NCBI RefSeq assembly: GCF_003953935.1
Contig: NZ_RXLQ01000002.1
Coordinates: forward strand, 310,001-374,000
Source: Massilia atriviolacea
Lineage (GTDB): Bacteria > Pseudomonadota > Gammaproteobacteria > Burkholderiales > Burkholderiaceae_D
Reading direction: 5' to 3'
Length of the DNA stretch: 64,000 nt
A model generated the notes under the pieces. The model saw nothing but the letters and a program-made list of their open reading frames with translations. It did not search any database and had not been told where the DNA came from. This document shows positions 44,101 to 52,103 of this stretch, in pieces. How positions within the stretch are numbered: the stretch's first letter is position 1; every line of letters begins with the position of its first letter. Position numbers and translations under genes: made by a program.

Positions 44101-44796
44101 GAATTTCTTGAGCAGGTCGACAAAACCCTGCCATTCGCCCTGGTCGTGCTCGCGATGGCTCTCCTGCATGGTGTAGCGGCCGGCCGTGTCGATCAGCACC
44201 GCTTCATTGGTGAACCACCAGTCGCAGTTGCGGGTGCCGCCGATGCCGCGAATGGCGGCCTTGCCGAATTGTTCCGCCAGCGGAAACTCCAGGCCGGCAT
44301 TGACCAGCGCCGTGGTCTTGCCCGAGCCGGGCGCGCCGATGAAGACGTACCACGGCAGCTGATACAGATACTGGCCCGAGAAGCGCTGCAGGAACGCCAG
44401 CCTGCCTTGCCCCGCCTCGGTGGCGAACCTGGCCGTGCGCAGTTTGTCGGAGGCGTCCTGGAAACGCTGGCTCAGTTCATCGAGGTGGGGGTTGGCAGCG
44501 CCTGCTGCGGCATGGGGGCGTGCGGCGGGCGTGCGGATCTGGGTCAGCAGCTGCGAGTTCAGACGGGCCGCGCGCCAGTTGCGGTACAGCGCGCGCAGCA
44601 GCCAGACGGCAAACACCAGGCCGATCGCGCACCAGCGCGCCAGTTCGCTCTCCAGCGGGCGCACCTGGCCGATGGCGACGATCGGGCCGAGCAGCCAGAT
44701 CATGCAGCACAGGGCAAGCAGCCCGGAAAGGATCCACAGCTGGCGGCCGAAGACGATACCGGCGACGCTGCCGAACAGGTTCATGACAACATTCAT
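41170..44796 (-). CDS. tssM: T6SS membrane-complex protein TssM (IcmF)
   Basis: ATG 44796 overlaps the tssL stop and gives 1208 residues. Two hydrophobic helices lie near residues 18-45 and 55-70, and a third in VLAVAISLAWINSYRA. The cytoplasmic NTPase part has Walker A GAPGSGKTT at 154-162, IGGTRNCDWWFTNEAVLIDTAGRY and VYVLITKVDLLAGF. A large periplasmic domain ends in beta strands that contact TssJ in known structures. An in-frame upstream extension to 45417 runs through tssL and is not coding. It completes the TssJ-L-M envelope complex. Confidence 0.97.
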   Translation of the reverse strand: MNVVMNLFGSVAGIVFGRQLWILSGLLALCCMIWLLGPIVAIGQVRPLESELARWCAIGLVFAVWLLRALYRNWRAARLNSQLLTQIRTPAARPHAAAGAANPHLDELSQRFQDASDKLRTARFATEAGQGRLAFLQRFSGQYLYQLPWYVFIGAPGSGKTTALVNAGLEFPLAEQFGKAAIRGIGGTRNCDWWFTNEAVLIDTAGRYTMQESHREHDQGEWQGFVDLLKKFRPRQPLNGAILTVSIADLLGSGEQERALHALTLRKRLHELRDQLGIQFPVYVLITKVDLLAGFTEYFAQLNKEQRSQVWGLTFRLDAVRDSSFDLPGAFAAQYKQLLERLYASLPEQLLAEHDPRQRELAYLLPQEFAGLESILSQFLAHVFVSSKFESNALLRGVYFTSGTQEGTVFDRVLGGIKNFLQINTGQRSPQVGEPGRSFFLRSLLQDIIFKEAGLAGINERWQRKQTWLRSAAYAATAVLAVAISLAWINSYRANHAYVDDVAARLPALEKRLAEVRLSDRERIGTVMPMLDALHAVPVSTVLDVDNPALAHQLGLYQGGKLQAASTRAYERALDDMFLPQLARRLEDSLRQAPSGDVELSYNALKAYLMLFDPAHYDADFLQAWLSLDLERQMGNALSNIEREELRAHLKRLLAQRTVASPFAVDEPLVAQTRERLLTHTLAQRAYGSMKRMLQGNKQLPSFNVGAVVGPQAPLVFRRASGASLNQGVPGLYSYRGYWELFAPGLDARIAKLADEEKWVLAQPKNAPAGTDNLAAWSAEVRRLYLNDYIRVWEDYLGDLRLKTGGTLAQNIQVARILSSSDSPLVRVMNAAARETTLVRLDEINGNTIVDKARDKLDSTRSSLSQIFGHSDLSSGKPETAPAERVEMLVDTRFAALRDFTTAREKGGKAPIDGIVETLGELYAQLSATDTALRDGVAPPPNQVLSKILAEAGRLPTPFRGMLGELANASGNNVSEVLQQQLGKNVAANVGHYCQQSVSGRYPFVRTSSRDMALGDFAQIFAPGGLMDEFFQKNLASQVDTAARPWRFKGEQKARAGYLNSFEQAVVIRDVYFAGGARSATIRLDIKPVQMDASIAQFVIDIDGQAVRYAHGPQVSTPVQWPGPAGRNQVRVQVTGSNGSGASLMTEGAWALHRMFDRASLAPQRDAEKMLATFDVNGAKAVFEVTASSAHNPFRLAQLASFSCPGGV

Positions 44797-46133
44797 GGTG
44801 CGGACTCGGTGGATGATGCCGCCGGCGGCACCATCAAGGTGATTTCGACGCGGCGGTTGCGCGCCCGGTTGGCCGGGCTGTCGTTCGGCACGGCCGGTTC
44901 GGCTGCGCCGCGGCCCTCGGCGCGCAGGCGGTTCTTTTGATCGAGCAGCGCTTGCAGCACGTTCCTGACGCTCTCGGCGCGCGCCACCGACAGCTCCCAG
45001 TTGGACGCGAAGCGCAAGCCGCGGGTGGGCACATCGTCGGTGTAGCCGACCACCAGCACCGCGCCGGGGACGGCATTGAGCGCCTTGCCGATGCGCTCCA
45101 GCAAGGCTGCGTGCGCCGGGCTGCCGCTGACCGTCGCGGCGCCGGACTCGAACAGGCTGTCGCCACGGATGATGATCGTGCTGCGGTCGCTCAGGTCCAG
45201 CACGCTGACCAGCCTTTCGGCGATTTCCGTTTCCAGGAACTGCGCCAGGCGGCGCGCTTGCGGTGCCGGGGCGGGCCGGGCGGCGCTGGCCACCACGCGC
45301 GGGACGCGCAGCTTGTCGATGGCGGCATAGACTTCGTCGGAGCGCGACGACAGCGACCACTGCAGAGCGATGAACAGGCCGATACAGGCCAGCGCCGCCA
45401 CGCTGGCGACTGCCCACGGCGGCACGCTGCGCTGAGCACGGGCAGCGAGGACCGGATCGTGCCGATGCGCGGACAGGGCGGCGGCATGCTCGCCGCGCTC
45501 GGTGCGGATCAGTTGCAGCAGGCGCTGCTTGAGCAGCTCAAGCTGCGAGCGGCCCTGGTCGAGCACGCGGTAGCGTCCTTCGAAACCCAGCATCAGGCAG
45601 AAGTACTGCAGTTCGAGCAGGTCGATGTGCTGGGCCGGATAGGACGCCAGGCGCGACAGCAACTGGAAAAACTTCTCGCCGCCCCAGGTTTCGTTATGGA
45701 AGGTCACCAGCAGGCTGCTGGCCGACCAGACGCCACCGCCGCCCCAGGGCGTCAGGGTGGCGGCTTCATCGAGCGTGGTGCAGAGGCAGTAGCGCGCGCC
45801 GATAATGGTCTCGTTCGCAATGCCGGCTTCCCGGGCGCGCGTTTCGAACTGGCGCAATTCGCCCAGCAGCTGCTCGCGCAGCATGGCCGGATCGGCGTGA
45901 TGCACGGTCGTGCGGATCTGTGGAATGAGATTGAGCAGCGGGTTGGCCAGCGCCACCAGCGGATTGCTGCCGCTGTGGATGCGTTGGCCGGGCGCCGGCG
46001 CCTCCGCCATGCCCGGCGCCGCGCCGACTCCGGGCATGGCGGAGGCGCCGCCGGGATTGGGCGCGACAAAGTGCTCGCCGCGCCGGCCCAGCTGGCCGAG
46101 CGGATCGAAACCGAGGGTGTTGGTCGTGTTCAT
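44793..46133 (-). CDS. tssL: T6SS membrane-complex protein TssL with fused OmpA-like domain
   Basis: The 446-residue protein has a DotU/IcmH cytoplasmic domain (about residues 55-235: NPLLNLIPQIR, CLCTTLDEAAT, HNETWGGEKFF, LQYFCLMLGFEGRY), a single membrane helix (WAVASVAALACIGLFIAL) and an OmpA C-terminal domain (residues about 315-435: IIIRGDSLFESGAATV, VVGYTDDVPTRG, NWELSVARAESV, NRARNRRVEI). The fusion means it can bind peptidoglycan itself, so no separate TagL-type anchor is needed. Both ends overlap neighbouring genes by four bases. Confidence 0.96.
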   Translation of the reverse strand: MNTTNTLGFDPLGQLGRRGEHFVAPNPGGASAMPGVGAAPGMAEAPAPGQRIHSGSNPLVALANPLLNLIPQIRTTVHHADPAMLREQLLGELRQFETRAREAGIANETIIGARYCLCTTLDEAATLTPWGGGGVWSASSLLVTFHNETWGGEKFFQLLSRLASYPAQHIDLLELQYFCLMLGFEGRYRVLDQGRSQLELLKQRLLQLIRTERGEHAAALSAHRHDPVLAARAQRSVPPWAVASVAALACIGLFIALQWSLSSRSDEVYAAIDKLRVPRVVASAARPAPAPQARRLAQFLETEIAERLVSVLDLSDRSTIIIRGDSLFESGAATVSGSPAHAALLERIGKALNAVPGAVLVVGYTDDVPTRGLRFASNWELSVARAESVRNVLQALLDQKNRLRAEGRGAAEPAVPNDSPANRARNRRVEITLMVPPAASSTESAP

Positions 46134-47518
46134 TGGCGAATGGCCCAGAATTCCATGGACAGGCCGGGAAAATCACCGGCCACGTGCAGCGCCAGGCCGC
46201 CCGACTTTTCCAGCTGTTTCCAGAACTCGCCGGTCTTGTCGAGCTCAAAATACGTGAAGCCGGCGTGGTAGGGCAGATGCCTCGGCGCCACCGGCAACAG
46301 GCGCATGCCGATGCCGGGAAGCTGGAGCAGCACCAGGTCGCGGATGCGCTCGACCGCGCCCATTTTCAGTTGCGCCGGGAAGCGCGTGCGCAGCAGCTCG
46401 GACGGCATGTCGGCATTGACCGCCAGGACGAAGCCGGCGTCCTGGATCAGCTCCAGCGACGGAATCTGGGCGACGCGGATGCCGTTGCCGCGTTCCTGCA
46501 GCGCGATGGCGATGGCGTGCTGCTCGAGGACGATGGACAGGGCCCGGCGCAGTTCGGCCATCAGTGGCGTGAAGGTGGCCTGCAGGTCGTCGTGCAGGTA
46601 CGGCGGATAGACCGACGGGCGGCGCTTGTCGGCGGTGTAGGTGGCCAGGTCGCACGCCAGTTTCAGCATGTCCTTGTAGAGCATCTCCGGATGCAAGCGG
46701 CTGCTCTGACCGGCGTGCCAGGTGACGCCGGTGTAGCGGTTGATCACTTCGAGCAGCAGGAAATCGGCAAATTCCGCGACGCCGCCGCTGCCGGGCTGCG
46801 CCATGCGCTCGGCCAGGGCGTCGCCGCGCTGTTGCAGCAGTCCGTGCAGTTGCGTGACGAATCTTTCCAGCACCGGATGGGCGGTGGCGGCCAGCATCGG
46901 CGGGATGTAGCTGTCGTCGAGCAGCACCTGGCCATCGTTGCGCCGTTCGCTCACGCGCACCACGCCCACCGACTGCCAGTCCGCATTGAGCGCGGAGGCG
47001 GGCATCAGGCGCAGGTTCAGGCGGCCGAATTGCAGCACGGCCGGGCCGAATGCCTCGCTGTTGGCGTCGTCGATTTCAAACTCGCCGATGTCGTGGCGGG
47101 TCCAGCCGCTGTTGCCGGCGGCGTCCGGGGCCGGGGTGTCGTCGGACCAGGAAAAGTCGGGCCGGTTGGCGCGCCACAAGGGCAGGGCCAGCACGATGTC
47201 CTGGTCCTTGAGCTGTGCCGGCACGTCCAGCATGGGCGGTGCATGGTCCGCTTCAAAGGCGAATGGCGTTCCGTCGGGCATCACCCCGGCGCCGCTGCCG
47301 ATGGCCAGCTTGCCCACGGCAAGCGCATCCCGGTCCAGCTCCAGGCGCGACCATCCCCAGTGAAAACCCTGCATGGGCAGCACCCGCGATTGGACGAAGT
47401 TTTCGAGGTAGCGCTCCATCTGCTGGAAGTGGTGCGGGCGCAGGAACATGCCTTCGGTCCAGACGATGCGCTGATGCATGCTGCTGGCGATATTCGGGTT
47501 CGGTGAATAAGGTTTCAT
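46130..47518 (-). CDS. tssK: T6SS baseplate connector TssK
   Basis: The 462-residue protein has MHQRIVWTEGMFLRPHHFQQMERYLE near its start (given here in part as GMFLRPHHFQQ), the TssK fingerprint. Further landmarks are VLALPLWRANRPDF, SYIPPMLAATAHPVLERFV and a C-terminal HAGFTYFELDKTGEFWKQL. TssK trimers link the baseplate wedges to TssL/TssM. The start overlaps the end of tssJ by four bases and the end overlaps tssL. Confidence 0.96.
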   Translation of the reverse strand: MKPYSPNPNIASSMHQRIVWTEGMFLRPHHFQQMERYLENFVQSRVLPMQGFHWGWSRLELDRDALAVGKLAIGSGAGVMPDGTPFAFEADHAPPMLDVPAQLKDQDIVLALPLWRANRPDFSWSDDTPAPDAAGNSGWTRHDIGEFEIDDANSEAFGPAVLQFGRLNLRLMPASALNADWQSVGVVRVSERRNDGQVLLDDSYIPPMLAATAHPVLERFVTQLHGLLQQRGDALAERMAQPGSGGVAEFADFLLLEVINRYTGVTWHAGQSSRLHPEMLYKDMLKLACDLATYTADKRRPSVYPPYLHDDLQATFTPLMAELRRALSIVLEQHAIAIALQERGNGIRVAQIPSLELIQDAGFVLAVNADMPSELLRTRFPAQLKMGAVERIRDLVLLQLPGIGMRLLPVAPRHLPYHAGFTYFELDKTGEFWKQLEKSGGLALHVAGDFPGLSMEFWAIRQ

Positions 47519-48033
47519 TTGGATTTTTGAATCAATTCGATACCGCCCTTGTTAATACCGACCTGTAATAAGAACTGATCGGGCAGGGTTTGCCAGAACT
47601 TAAAGGTATTCAATTGTTTCGGATCCGGCACGGTGATTATTTCGCGCCATTTATTCTTTTCCAGTAGCCGGTATTCGGCGACGATGCCGATCGCGGCGAT
47701 ATCAGGATTGCCCGGCTTTTTTATCGAGCGGCTTTCGCCGGGCGCCAGCACCATCTGTTCCATTTCTATCAGGTCCTTGCCTAATACCGTGTCGGCCTGG
47801 TTTTGCAATGCAAAGAAATCGCCCGACTGGAAACTGGCCGGGGAGCGCAGCGCATACACCTTGACCTGGACCGGGGACGGGCGCTGGCGGCTATCGGCAT
47901 TTACGTCGCGGGCCGCCTGGAAGTCGATGCGGTAGGGCGAGGCCCTGGTCGTGGCGCTCGATGCACAGGCACTGAGAATAATTGCAGCGGCGACGGTAAT
48001 AAGCGAGCCAATAAAGCTGGATATGGATTGCAA
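47515..48033 (-). CDS. tssJ: T6SS outer-membrane lipoprotein TssJ
   Basis: The start is TTG 48033, with GAGG six bases upstream. This gives 172 residues with a lipoprotein signal ending ILSAC (Cys23). The mature domain is the TssJ beta sandwich: VQVKVYALRSPASFQSGDFF, LGKDLIEMEQMVLAPGES, IGIVAEYRLLEKNKW. Lipidated TssJ sits in the outer membrane and binds the TssM periplasmic end. It is the first gene of the T6SS operon, so its non-ATG start may limit how much is made. Confidence 0.95.
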   Translation of the reverse strand: MQSISSFIGSLITVAAAIILSACASSATTRASPYRIDFQAARDVNADSRQRPSPVQVKVYALRSPASFQSGDFFALQNQADTVLGKDLIEMEQMVLAPGESRSIKKPGNPDIAAIGIVAEYRLLEKNKWREIITVPDPKQLNTFKFWQTLPDQFLLQVGINKGGIELIQKSK

Positions 48034-48484
48034 TGGTGGCCTCTAAGGCAAACGGGCTATTTCACGAACGGGCGAACACGGTATGGCAATGGGTGCTCCG
48101 ATACCGGCTGCGATCGCGCAGCCTGTATTGAACGGGGATGATTCTAATGTTCAAAAGTTACAGCGTCATGACGCAGGCGAGACTTGACAATTATCGAGAG
48201 AAGCGAATGAAGCGTACAAATCGGATAACGCTTATTGCTTTCCAAACTCGATGTTTCCGCAAGCAAACAATATGATGCTTGTGATATGAAAGGCGCAGGG
48301 GTCCGCATCGGGCGACGCACGATTGGCTATTGAGAAATTACCCGGAAGCAGGGGGATGCATGCGGGCCGAGCGGGACGGCCCGGCCGCCAGGCGGTTGGC
48401 GTCACGCTCGACAGGCGCTAAAAAGTAGCTTCTTGGCAAAATTTCACTTTTTCAGACGGGAATAATCATCTATCATTCATGTAT
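48034..48484. promoter_or_regulatory. Intergenic region between T6SS operon and iron unit, divergent promoters
   Basis: About 450 bp without a convincing gene. On the minus strand, TAGAAT (plus 48149-48154) is a candidate -10 for the T6SS operon, and a perfect 12-bp palindrome GCGTCATGACGC spans 48162-48173 just upstream of it. A GC stem (48364-48369 with 48377-48382) lies in the middle. Toward the iron unit, TTTTCA (48450-48455) and TATCAT (48472-48477) are 16 bp apart on the plus strand. These promoter assignments are by eye. Confidence 0.45.
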
Positions 48485-48499
48485 TGAGAATAATTCTCA
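48485..48499. promoter_or_regulatory. Perfect 7-1-7 Fur box
   Basis: TGAGAAT-A-ATTCTCA is an exact 7-1-7 inverted repeat, the standard Fur arrangement. It lies eight bases after the candidate -10 and 15 bases before the DUF3325 start, so Fur with iron would block transcription of the three-gene membrane unit. Confidence 0.88.
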
Positions 48500-48514
48500 T
48501 TCAATGGGTGCTAC

Positions 48515-48775
48515 ATGATCTGGATTTCCCTCGGCCCGGCCTGCCTGGCCGCGCTTGCTGTTTACCTGGCCTCACCGCATCAGTCGCTATGGGCCGCCGC
48601 GCCCAGGCGCCTGCTGCGCTGGCTCGCCCTGCCGCTGTGCGCCGTGTCGGTCGGGGCGGCCAGCCACGGCTACGGCTTCTGGTGCGGCGTGTTTATCGCC
48701 ATGTCCGCCCTGATGCTCGCGCTGGTGGCGCTGCCTTATGTGAATGCCTGGAACAGGGGGCGCCATGTGGGGTAA
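48515..48775 (+). CDS. DUF3325-type small inner-membrane protein
   Basis: This is an 86-residue, strongly hydrophobic protein with about three membrane helices (LGPACLAALAVYLA, LALPLCAVSVGAAS, FIAMSALMLALVALPYV). Small DUF3325 proteins are typically found with DUF3649 and PepSY proteins in Fur-controlled siderophore loci of beta- and gammaproteobacteria, and this gene has exactly that company. The specific function is unknown. The ribosome site is weak (GGGTG). It overlaps the next gene by 11 bp and follows a perfect Fur box. Confidence 0.78.
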   Translation: MIWISLGPACLAALAVYLASPHQSLWAAAPRRLLRWLALPLCAVSVGAASHGYGFWCGVFIAMSALMLALVALPYVNAWNRGRHVG

Positions 48776-49034
48776 ATCGATGGCCGCCGTGTTCCTGGCG
48801 CCGCCGCTGGGCGTGGTGCTGGTCGGCTTGCTGGCACTGCTCAGCGGCAACCAGCAGCGCGACACCCTGCCGATCCTGCTGATGTTCTTCCCGGTATGGG
48901 TGGGAGCGATGGCGCTGGCCTATCATTTCAAGACCGCCCTGCGCGCCTGGCTGTGGATGGGGGGCGCCACGCTCGCCGGCTTCGCCCTGATGTACGGACT
49001 GAAGGCGGCCGGCCTGCTGAGGGTCGCGGCATGA
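48765..49034 (+). CDS. DUF3649-like small inner-membrane protein
   Basis: This 89-residue protein (MWGKSMAAVFLAPPLG...) has about three helices: VVLVGLLALLSG, ILLMFFPVWVGAMALAY and WLWMGGATLAGFALMYGL. AGGGGG lies five bases before the ATG, which is within the preceding gene. The end overlaps the PepSY gene (ATGA). It is probably a partner of the PepSY protein in an iron-handling membrane complex. The family assignment rests on size, topology and neighbours rather than a diagnostic motif. Confidence 0.72.
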   Translation: MWGKSMAAVFLAPPLGVVLVGLLALLSGNQQRDTLPILLMFFPVWVGAMALAYHFKTALRAWLWMGGATLAGFALMYGLKAAGLLRVAA

Positions 49035-50638
49035 AGGCGTCCACGCTCAAGACCTATATCGCGGTGCACACGTGGGTCGGCCTGGTGGCCGGATTCGCCC
49101 TGTTCATCGCTTTCTACGCCGGCGCGATCAGCGTCTTCAACAAGGAATTGCATACCTGGGAGACGCCCTCGTCGGCGCGCGCGCCGATGGCCTCCGAGGC
49201 CGGCGCGCAAGCCCTGGTCGACGCCGTGCTGCGCAGGCATCCGCAAGCGAAGGACGCGTTCACGCTGCACCTGCCCAGCCTGAACGAGCCGCATCTCACG
49301 CTCGACTGGCACGAGCATGGCAAGGATGGCGGCGAGACCGAGCACCAGTTCCGCCTGGCGCCCGATGGCGCGCTGCTGGACCTGAAGCCGCAATCGGAGC
49401 TGTCGCATTTCCTGTACCGCCTGCACTACACGGCCGGGCTGCCCGCAAGCTGGGGCATCTATGTGCTGGGCCTGGTCTGCATCCTGTACGGCCTGGCGCT
49501 GGCCTCGGGCGTGGTGGCGTACGCGCCGCTGTTCCTCAAGGATCTGTTCGCGCTGCGCGTGGGCAAGAACCTCAAGCGCATGTGGCAGGATGCGCATAAT
49601 GTGATCGGCATCCTGTCGCTGCCGTTCCATATCGTGTTCGCCTGGAGCGGGGCGGTGCTGGCGCTGGGCGTGCTGCTGCTGGCGCCGTTCCAGTTCCTGG
49701 TCTTCGACGGCAAGCTGCTGCAACTGATCGAGCCCGACATTTCGGCGACCGCGCCGGTGAAGGCGTCCGGCACGGCGGGCCCGCTGCTGCCTGCGGACCA
49801 GTTGCTGGCGCGCGTACGGCAAGCGGCGCCGGGCATGGCGGTGCGGCAAGTGCACTATCAGCAGGCGGGCGACGCCAACGCCCATATCGTGGCCTACGGC
49901 GACATCGGACAGCGGACGCTGGCCAGCTCCGCCGCCGTGGTGCTCAAGGCCGGCAGCGGGGCCGTGGTGCGCGTGATTACACCGGAGCGTTACAGCCCGG
50001 GCACGACCTTCCTGCGCGGCCTGCAATCGCTGCACTATGGGAATTTCGGCCATGCGGCGGTGCAGTGGATCTATTTCCTCCTCGGCCTGGCGGGCGCCTT
50101 CCTGTTCTACAGCGGAAATTTGCTGTGGATCGAAGCGCGCCGCAAGCGCCTGGCCCAGCGCCAGCCGCTGAGCGGGCGCCTGATGGCCCAGGCCACCCTC
50201 GGCGTGTGCCTGGGCTGCGTGGCCGGCGTTTCGGCAGTATTCCTGGTGAACAAATTGTTCCAGGCCGCGCCGGGCGCGTTGCCGCTGTGGGAAGAGCGCG
50301 GCTACTATGCGCTCTTCCTGCTGTCCCTTGCCTGGGCCTTCGTCCGCCCGCCGGCGCGCGCCGCCCATGAACTGCTGGCCTTGTGCGCCGCGCTGACCCT
50401 GGCCATTCCGCTGGCGCAGTGGGCTGCGTCCGGCGTCCATCCGCTGCTGTCGCTGTGGCGCGCCGAGTGGGTAGTGGCGAGCGTGAACGGCGTGGCGCTC
50501 GCCGCCGGCTGCGCCTTCTGGAAGATGGGGCGGGCCGCCCTCAGGCGCGGCTTGCACGGCGACCCGCACAGCGTATGGTCGCTGCGCGCCGCCGATACAC
50601 CGGTCGCGGCACAGGCCGGGCAGCGGCAAGCGGCCTGA
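49031..50638 (+). CDS. PepSY-associated membrane protein, PiuB type, iron-siderophore related
   Basis: The 535-residue protein starts MKASTLKTYIAVHTWVGLVAGF with a first membrane helix and conserved His. A periplasmic PepSY-like part follows, then DAHNVIGILSLPFHIVFAWSGAVLAL with further helices and conserved His residues, and a C-terminal set of four or more helices. PiuB/FoxB-type members are inner-membrane reductases or permeases that release iron from siderophores. It is the last gene of the Fur-controlled trio and is followed by a strong terminator. It may serve the siderophore whose cluster starts 2 kb downstream, which is inference from co-location. Confidence 0.85.
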   Translation: MKASTLKTYIAVHTWVGLVAGFALFIAFYAGAISVFNKELHTWETPSSARAPMASEAGAQALVDAVLRRHPQAKDAFTLHLPSLNEPHLTLDWHEHGKDGGETEHQFRLAPDGALLDLKPQSELSHFLYRLHYTAGLPASWGIYVLGLVCILYGLALASGVVAYAPLFLKDLFALRVGKNLKRMWQDAHNVIGILSLPFHIVFAWSGAVLALGVLLLAPFQFLVFDGKLLQLIEPDISATAPVKASGTAGPLLPADQLLARVRQAAPGMAVRQVHYQQAGDANAHIVAYGDIGQRTLASSAAVVLKAGSGAVVRVITPERYSPGTTFLRGLQSLHYGNFGHAAVQWIYFLLGLAGAFLFYSGNLLWIEARRKRLAQRQPLSGRLMAQATLGVCLGCVAGVSAVFLVNKLFQAAPGALPLWEERGYYALFLLSLAWAFVRPPARAAHELLALCAALTLAIPLAQWAASGVHPLLSLWRAEWVVASVNGVALAAGCAFWKMGRAALRRGLHGDPHSVWSLRAADTPVAAQAGQRQAA

Positions 50639-50655
50639 CAGCGTCGCTCGAATGG

Positions 50656-50697
50656 AAAATGCCCCGCAGCCAGGCTTGGCTCCGGGGCATTTTTTTT
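50656..50697 (+). terminator. Rho-independent terminator after the PepSY gene
   Basis: An 11-bp stem (AAAATGCCCCG at 50656-50666 with CGGGGCATTTT at 50683-50693) with a 16-nt loop is followed by further T residues to 50697. It stands 18 bp after the PepSY stop codon. Confidence 0.92.
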
Positions 50698-50699
50698 GC

Positions 50700-51067
50700 G
50701 GCTATGGCGATCAGAAGCCGCCCGGCCGGATCGAGCGTGCCGCCCCCATCGGCTGCCAATTGCTTGTGCGACAGGTTGCCGGCTTCCCCGTTCAGTTGAC
50801 CATGCCCGCACGGGCGCGCTTGCTGACGGTGTCGCCGATGCCGCCCGGCGCGGCCGCGCCATACAGTAGCGAAGCGGCTCCTTGAGCACCTCCTGCTTGC
50901 GGTCGCAGGCGTTGACCATGTACCTGGCGCCGTCGCGGTACATCGAGCCGCCGCCGCTGCCGACGACAGTCGGGCGGGCGTGTTTGGCCGGGAAATCATT
51001 GACATTGCTAGCTGTCGTCATGAGCAAGGAAAGGCGGGCGGTGTGCCGCGCCGGACGCGCGCTTCCT
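50700..51067 (-). other. Stretch without a confident gene, possible broken minus-strand frame
   Basis: About 370 bp between the terminator and the oxidoreductase stop. On the minus strand an ATG at 51021 opens MTTASNVNDFPAKHARP, with a plausible run to NACDRKQEVLKEPLRY. Coding-like sequence then seems to continue in other frames (YGAAAPGGIGDTVSKRARAGM, and GQLNGEAGNLSHKQL). No Shine-Dalgarno sequence or known family is visible. It may be a decayed gene or noncoding spacer. Confidence 0.25.
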
Positions 51068-52042
51068 TCAGTCGGTTGCCAGCGGGGCGACGGCAATCGC
51101 GATCTTCCCTTGCAGACCGTTGTTGGGACGTTCCAGGCGGGCATGGGCGAGCGCAATGTCGGCGAGCGCGTAGACGGCGCCGACGTGGGGCCGCAGCTGA
51201 CCGCGCGCGATCAAGGCGCTCAACTCATCGAGCTTGCCGCGGTTCTGCCTGGTGAAAACGAAGTGATAACTCGCATTCTTGCCCCAGGCCTGCACCAGGT
51301 TTTGTGGCTGTGCCATGTCCACGATGGTGACGACACGGCCAAGCTGTGCGAGCGCGCCGGGGCTGCGCGACAAGGTGATGCCGCCGATGGTGTCGAACAC
51401 CACATCGACGCCGCGCCCGCCCGTTTCCCGCATGACGGCGTCGACATAATCCTCCTTCTCGTAGTCGATGAGCACATCGGCGCCCATGCTGCGCGCGAAC
51501 GCAAAGTTGTTCTCGCGCACGGTCGTGAACACCCTGGCGCCGATGGCTTTGGCAAGCTGGATCGCCACATGGCCCACGCCTCCCGCGCCGCCGTGCACCA
51601 GGACGCTTTCCCCGACCCGCAGCGCGGCCCGCACGGTCAGCGCTTCCCACGCCGTCCCGCCAGCCAGGCTCAGGCTTGCAGCCTCAAGATGGCTCAGCGA
51701 GGCCGGCTTCTTCCCGACAATGCCCTCGGCAGCGAGGTGGTACTCGGCATAACTTCCGGGCCCGTCGAAGATCTGCGGGGTGTACCAGACCTCGTCCCCA
51801 GGCGAGAAACTGGTCACGCCCGGTCCGACTGCGTCGATCACGCTAGAAACATCGTGTCCGGTAATGGCCGGCAGCTGCACCAGATCGGGATAATCGCCGC
51901 GCCGGACCTGGTAGTCCAGCGGATTGATGGACGTTGCATGGACCCGCACCAGGACTTGACCCGCGTGCGGCACAGGCGTGGGCAGCTCGCGCAGTTCGAA
52001 GCAGTCCGGCCCCCCGAATGAGGTCAGTACGATCGCTTTCAT
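51068..52042 (-). CDS. Zinc-independent MDR-family NAD(P)H oxidoreductase (quinone reductase type)
   Basis: The 324-residue protein starts [21 protein letters not shown] after AGGAG. It has the medium-chain dehydrogenase fold: an N-terminal GroES-like domain ([30 protein letters not shown]), then the nucleotide-binding motif [17 protein letters not shown] and [12 protein letters not shown]. The Cys/His zinc ligands of alcohol dehydrogenases are absent, so it is of the quinone-reductase (QOR) or zeta-crystallin type, probably NADPH-dependent. It is 61 bp downstream of an ArsR regulator, and the gap holds a copy of the regulator's presumed operator. It is probably induced by electrophiles or quinones. 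Confidence 0.93.
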   Translation of the reverse strand: MKAIVLTSFGGPDCFELRELPTPVPHAGQVLVRVHATSINPLDYQVRRGDYPDLVQLPAITGHDVSSVIDAVGPGVTSFSPGDEVWYTPQIFDGPGSYAEYHLAAEGIVGKKPASLSHLEAASLSLAGGTAWEALTVRAALRVGESVLVHGGAGGVGHVAIQLAKAIGARVFTTVRENNFAFARSMGADVLIDYEKEDYVDAVMRETGGRGVDVVFDTIGGITLSRSPGALAQLGRVVTIVDMAQPQNLVQAWGKNASYHFVFTRQNRGKLDELSALIARGQLRPHVGAVYALADIALAHARLERPNNGLQGKIAIAVAPLATD

Positions 52043-52069
52043 TGCATCTCCTAATTTCGTTAAAAAGAG

Positions 52070-52089
52070 ATATCGGGAATTGTCGAGAT
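52070..52089. promoter_or_regulatory. Operator copy 2 (ATATCG-N8-CGAGAT) before the oxidoreductase
   Basis: An inverted repeat ATATCG-N8-CGAGAT between arsR and the oxidoreductase differs by one base from the perfect ATATCG-N8-CGATAT in front of arsR. Arm sequence, arm order and spacing are the same, so one dimeric regulator, most likely the adjacent ArsR protein, should bind both. Confidence 0.7.
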
Positions 52090-52103
52090 CATGGCTTAAA
52101 AAA

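Noticed and set aside
41170-45417. Longer TssM with an N-terminal extension of about 200 residues
   Set aside because: The extension lies inside tssL in another frame and is Arg/Gln-rich. ATG 44796 overlapping the tssL stop starts the conserved membrane region.
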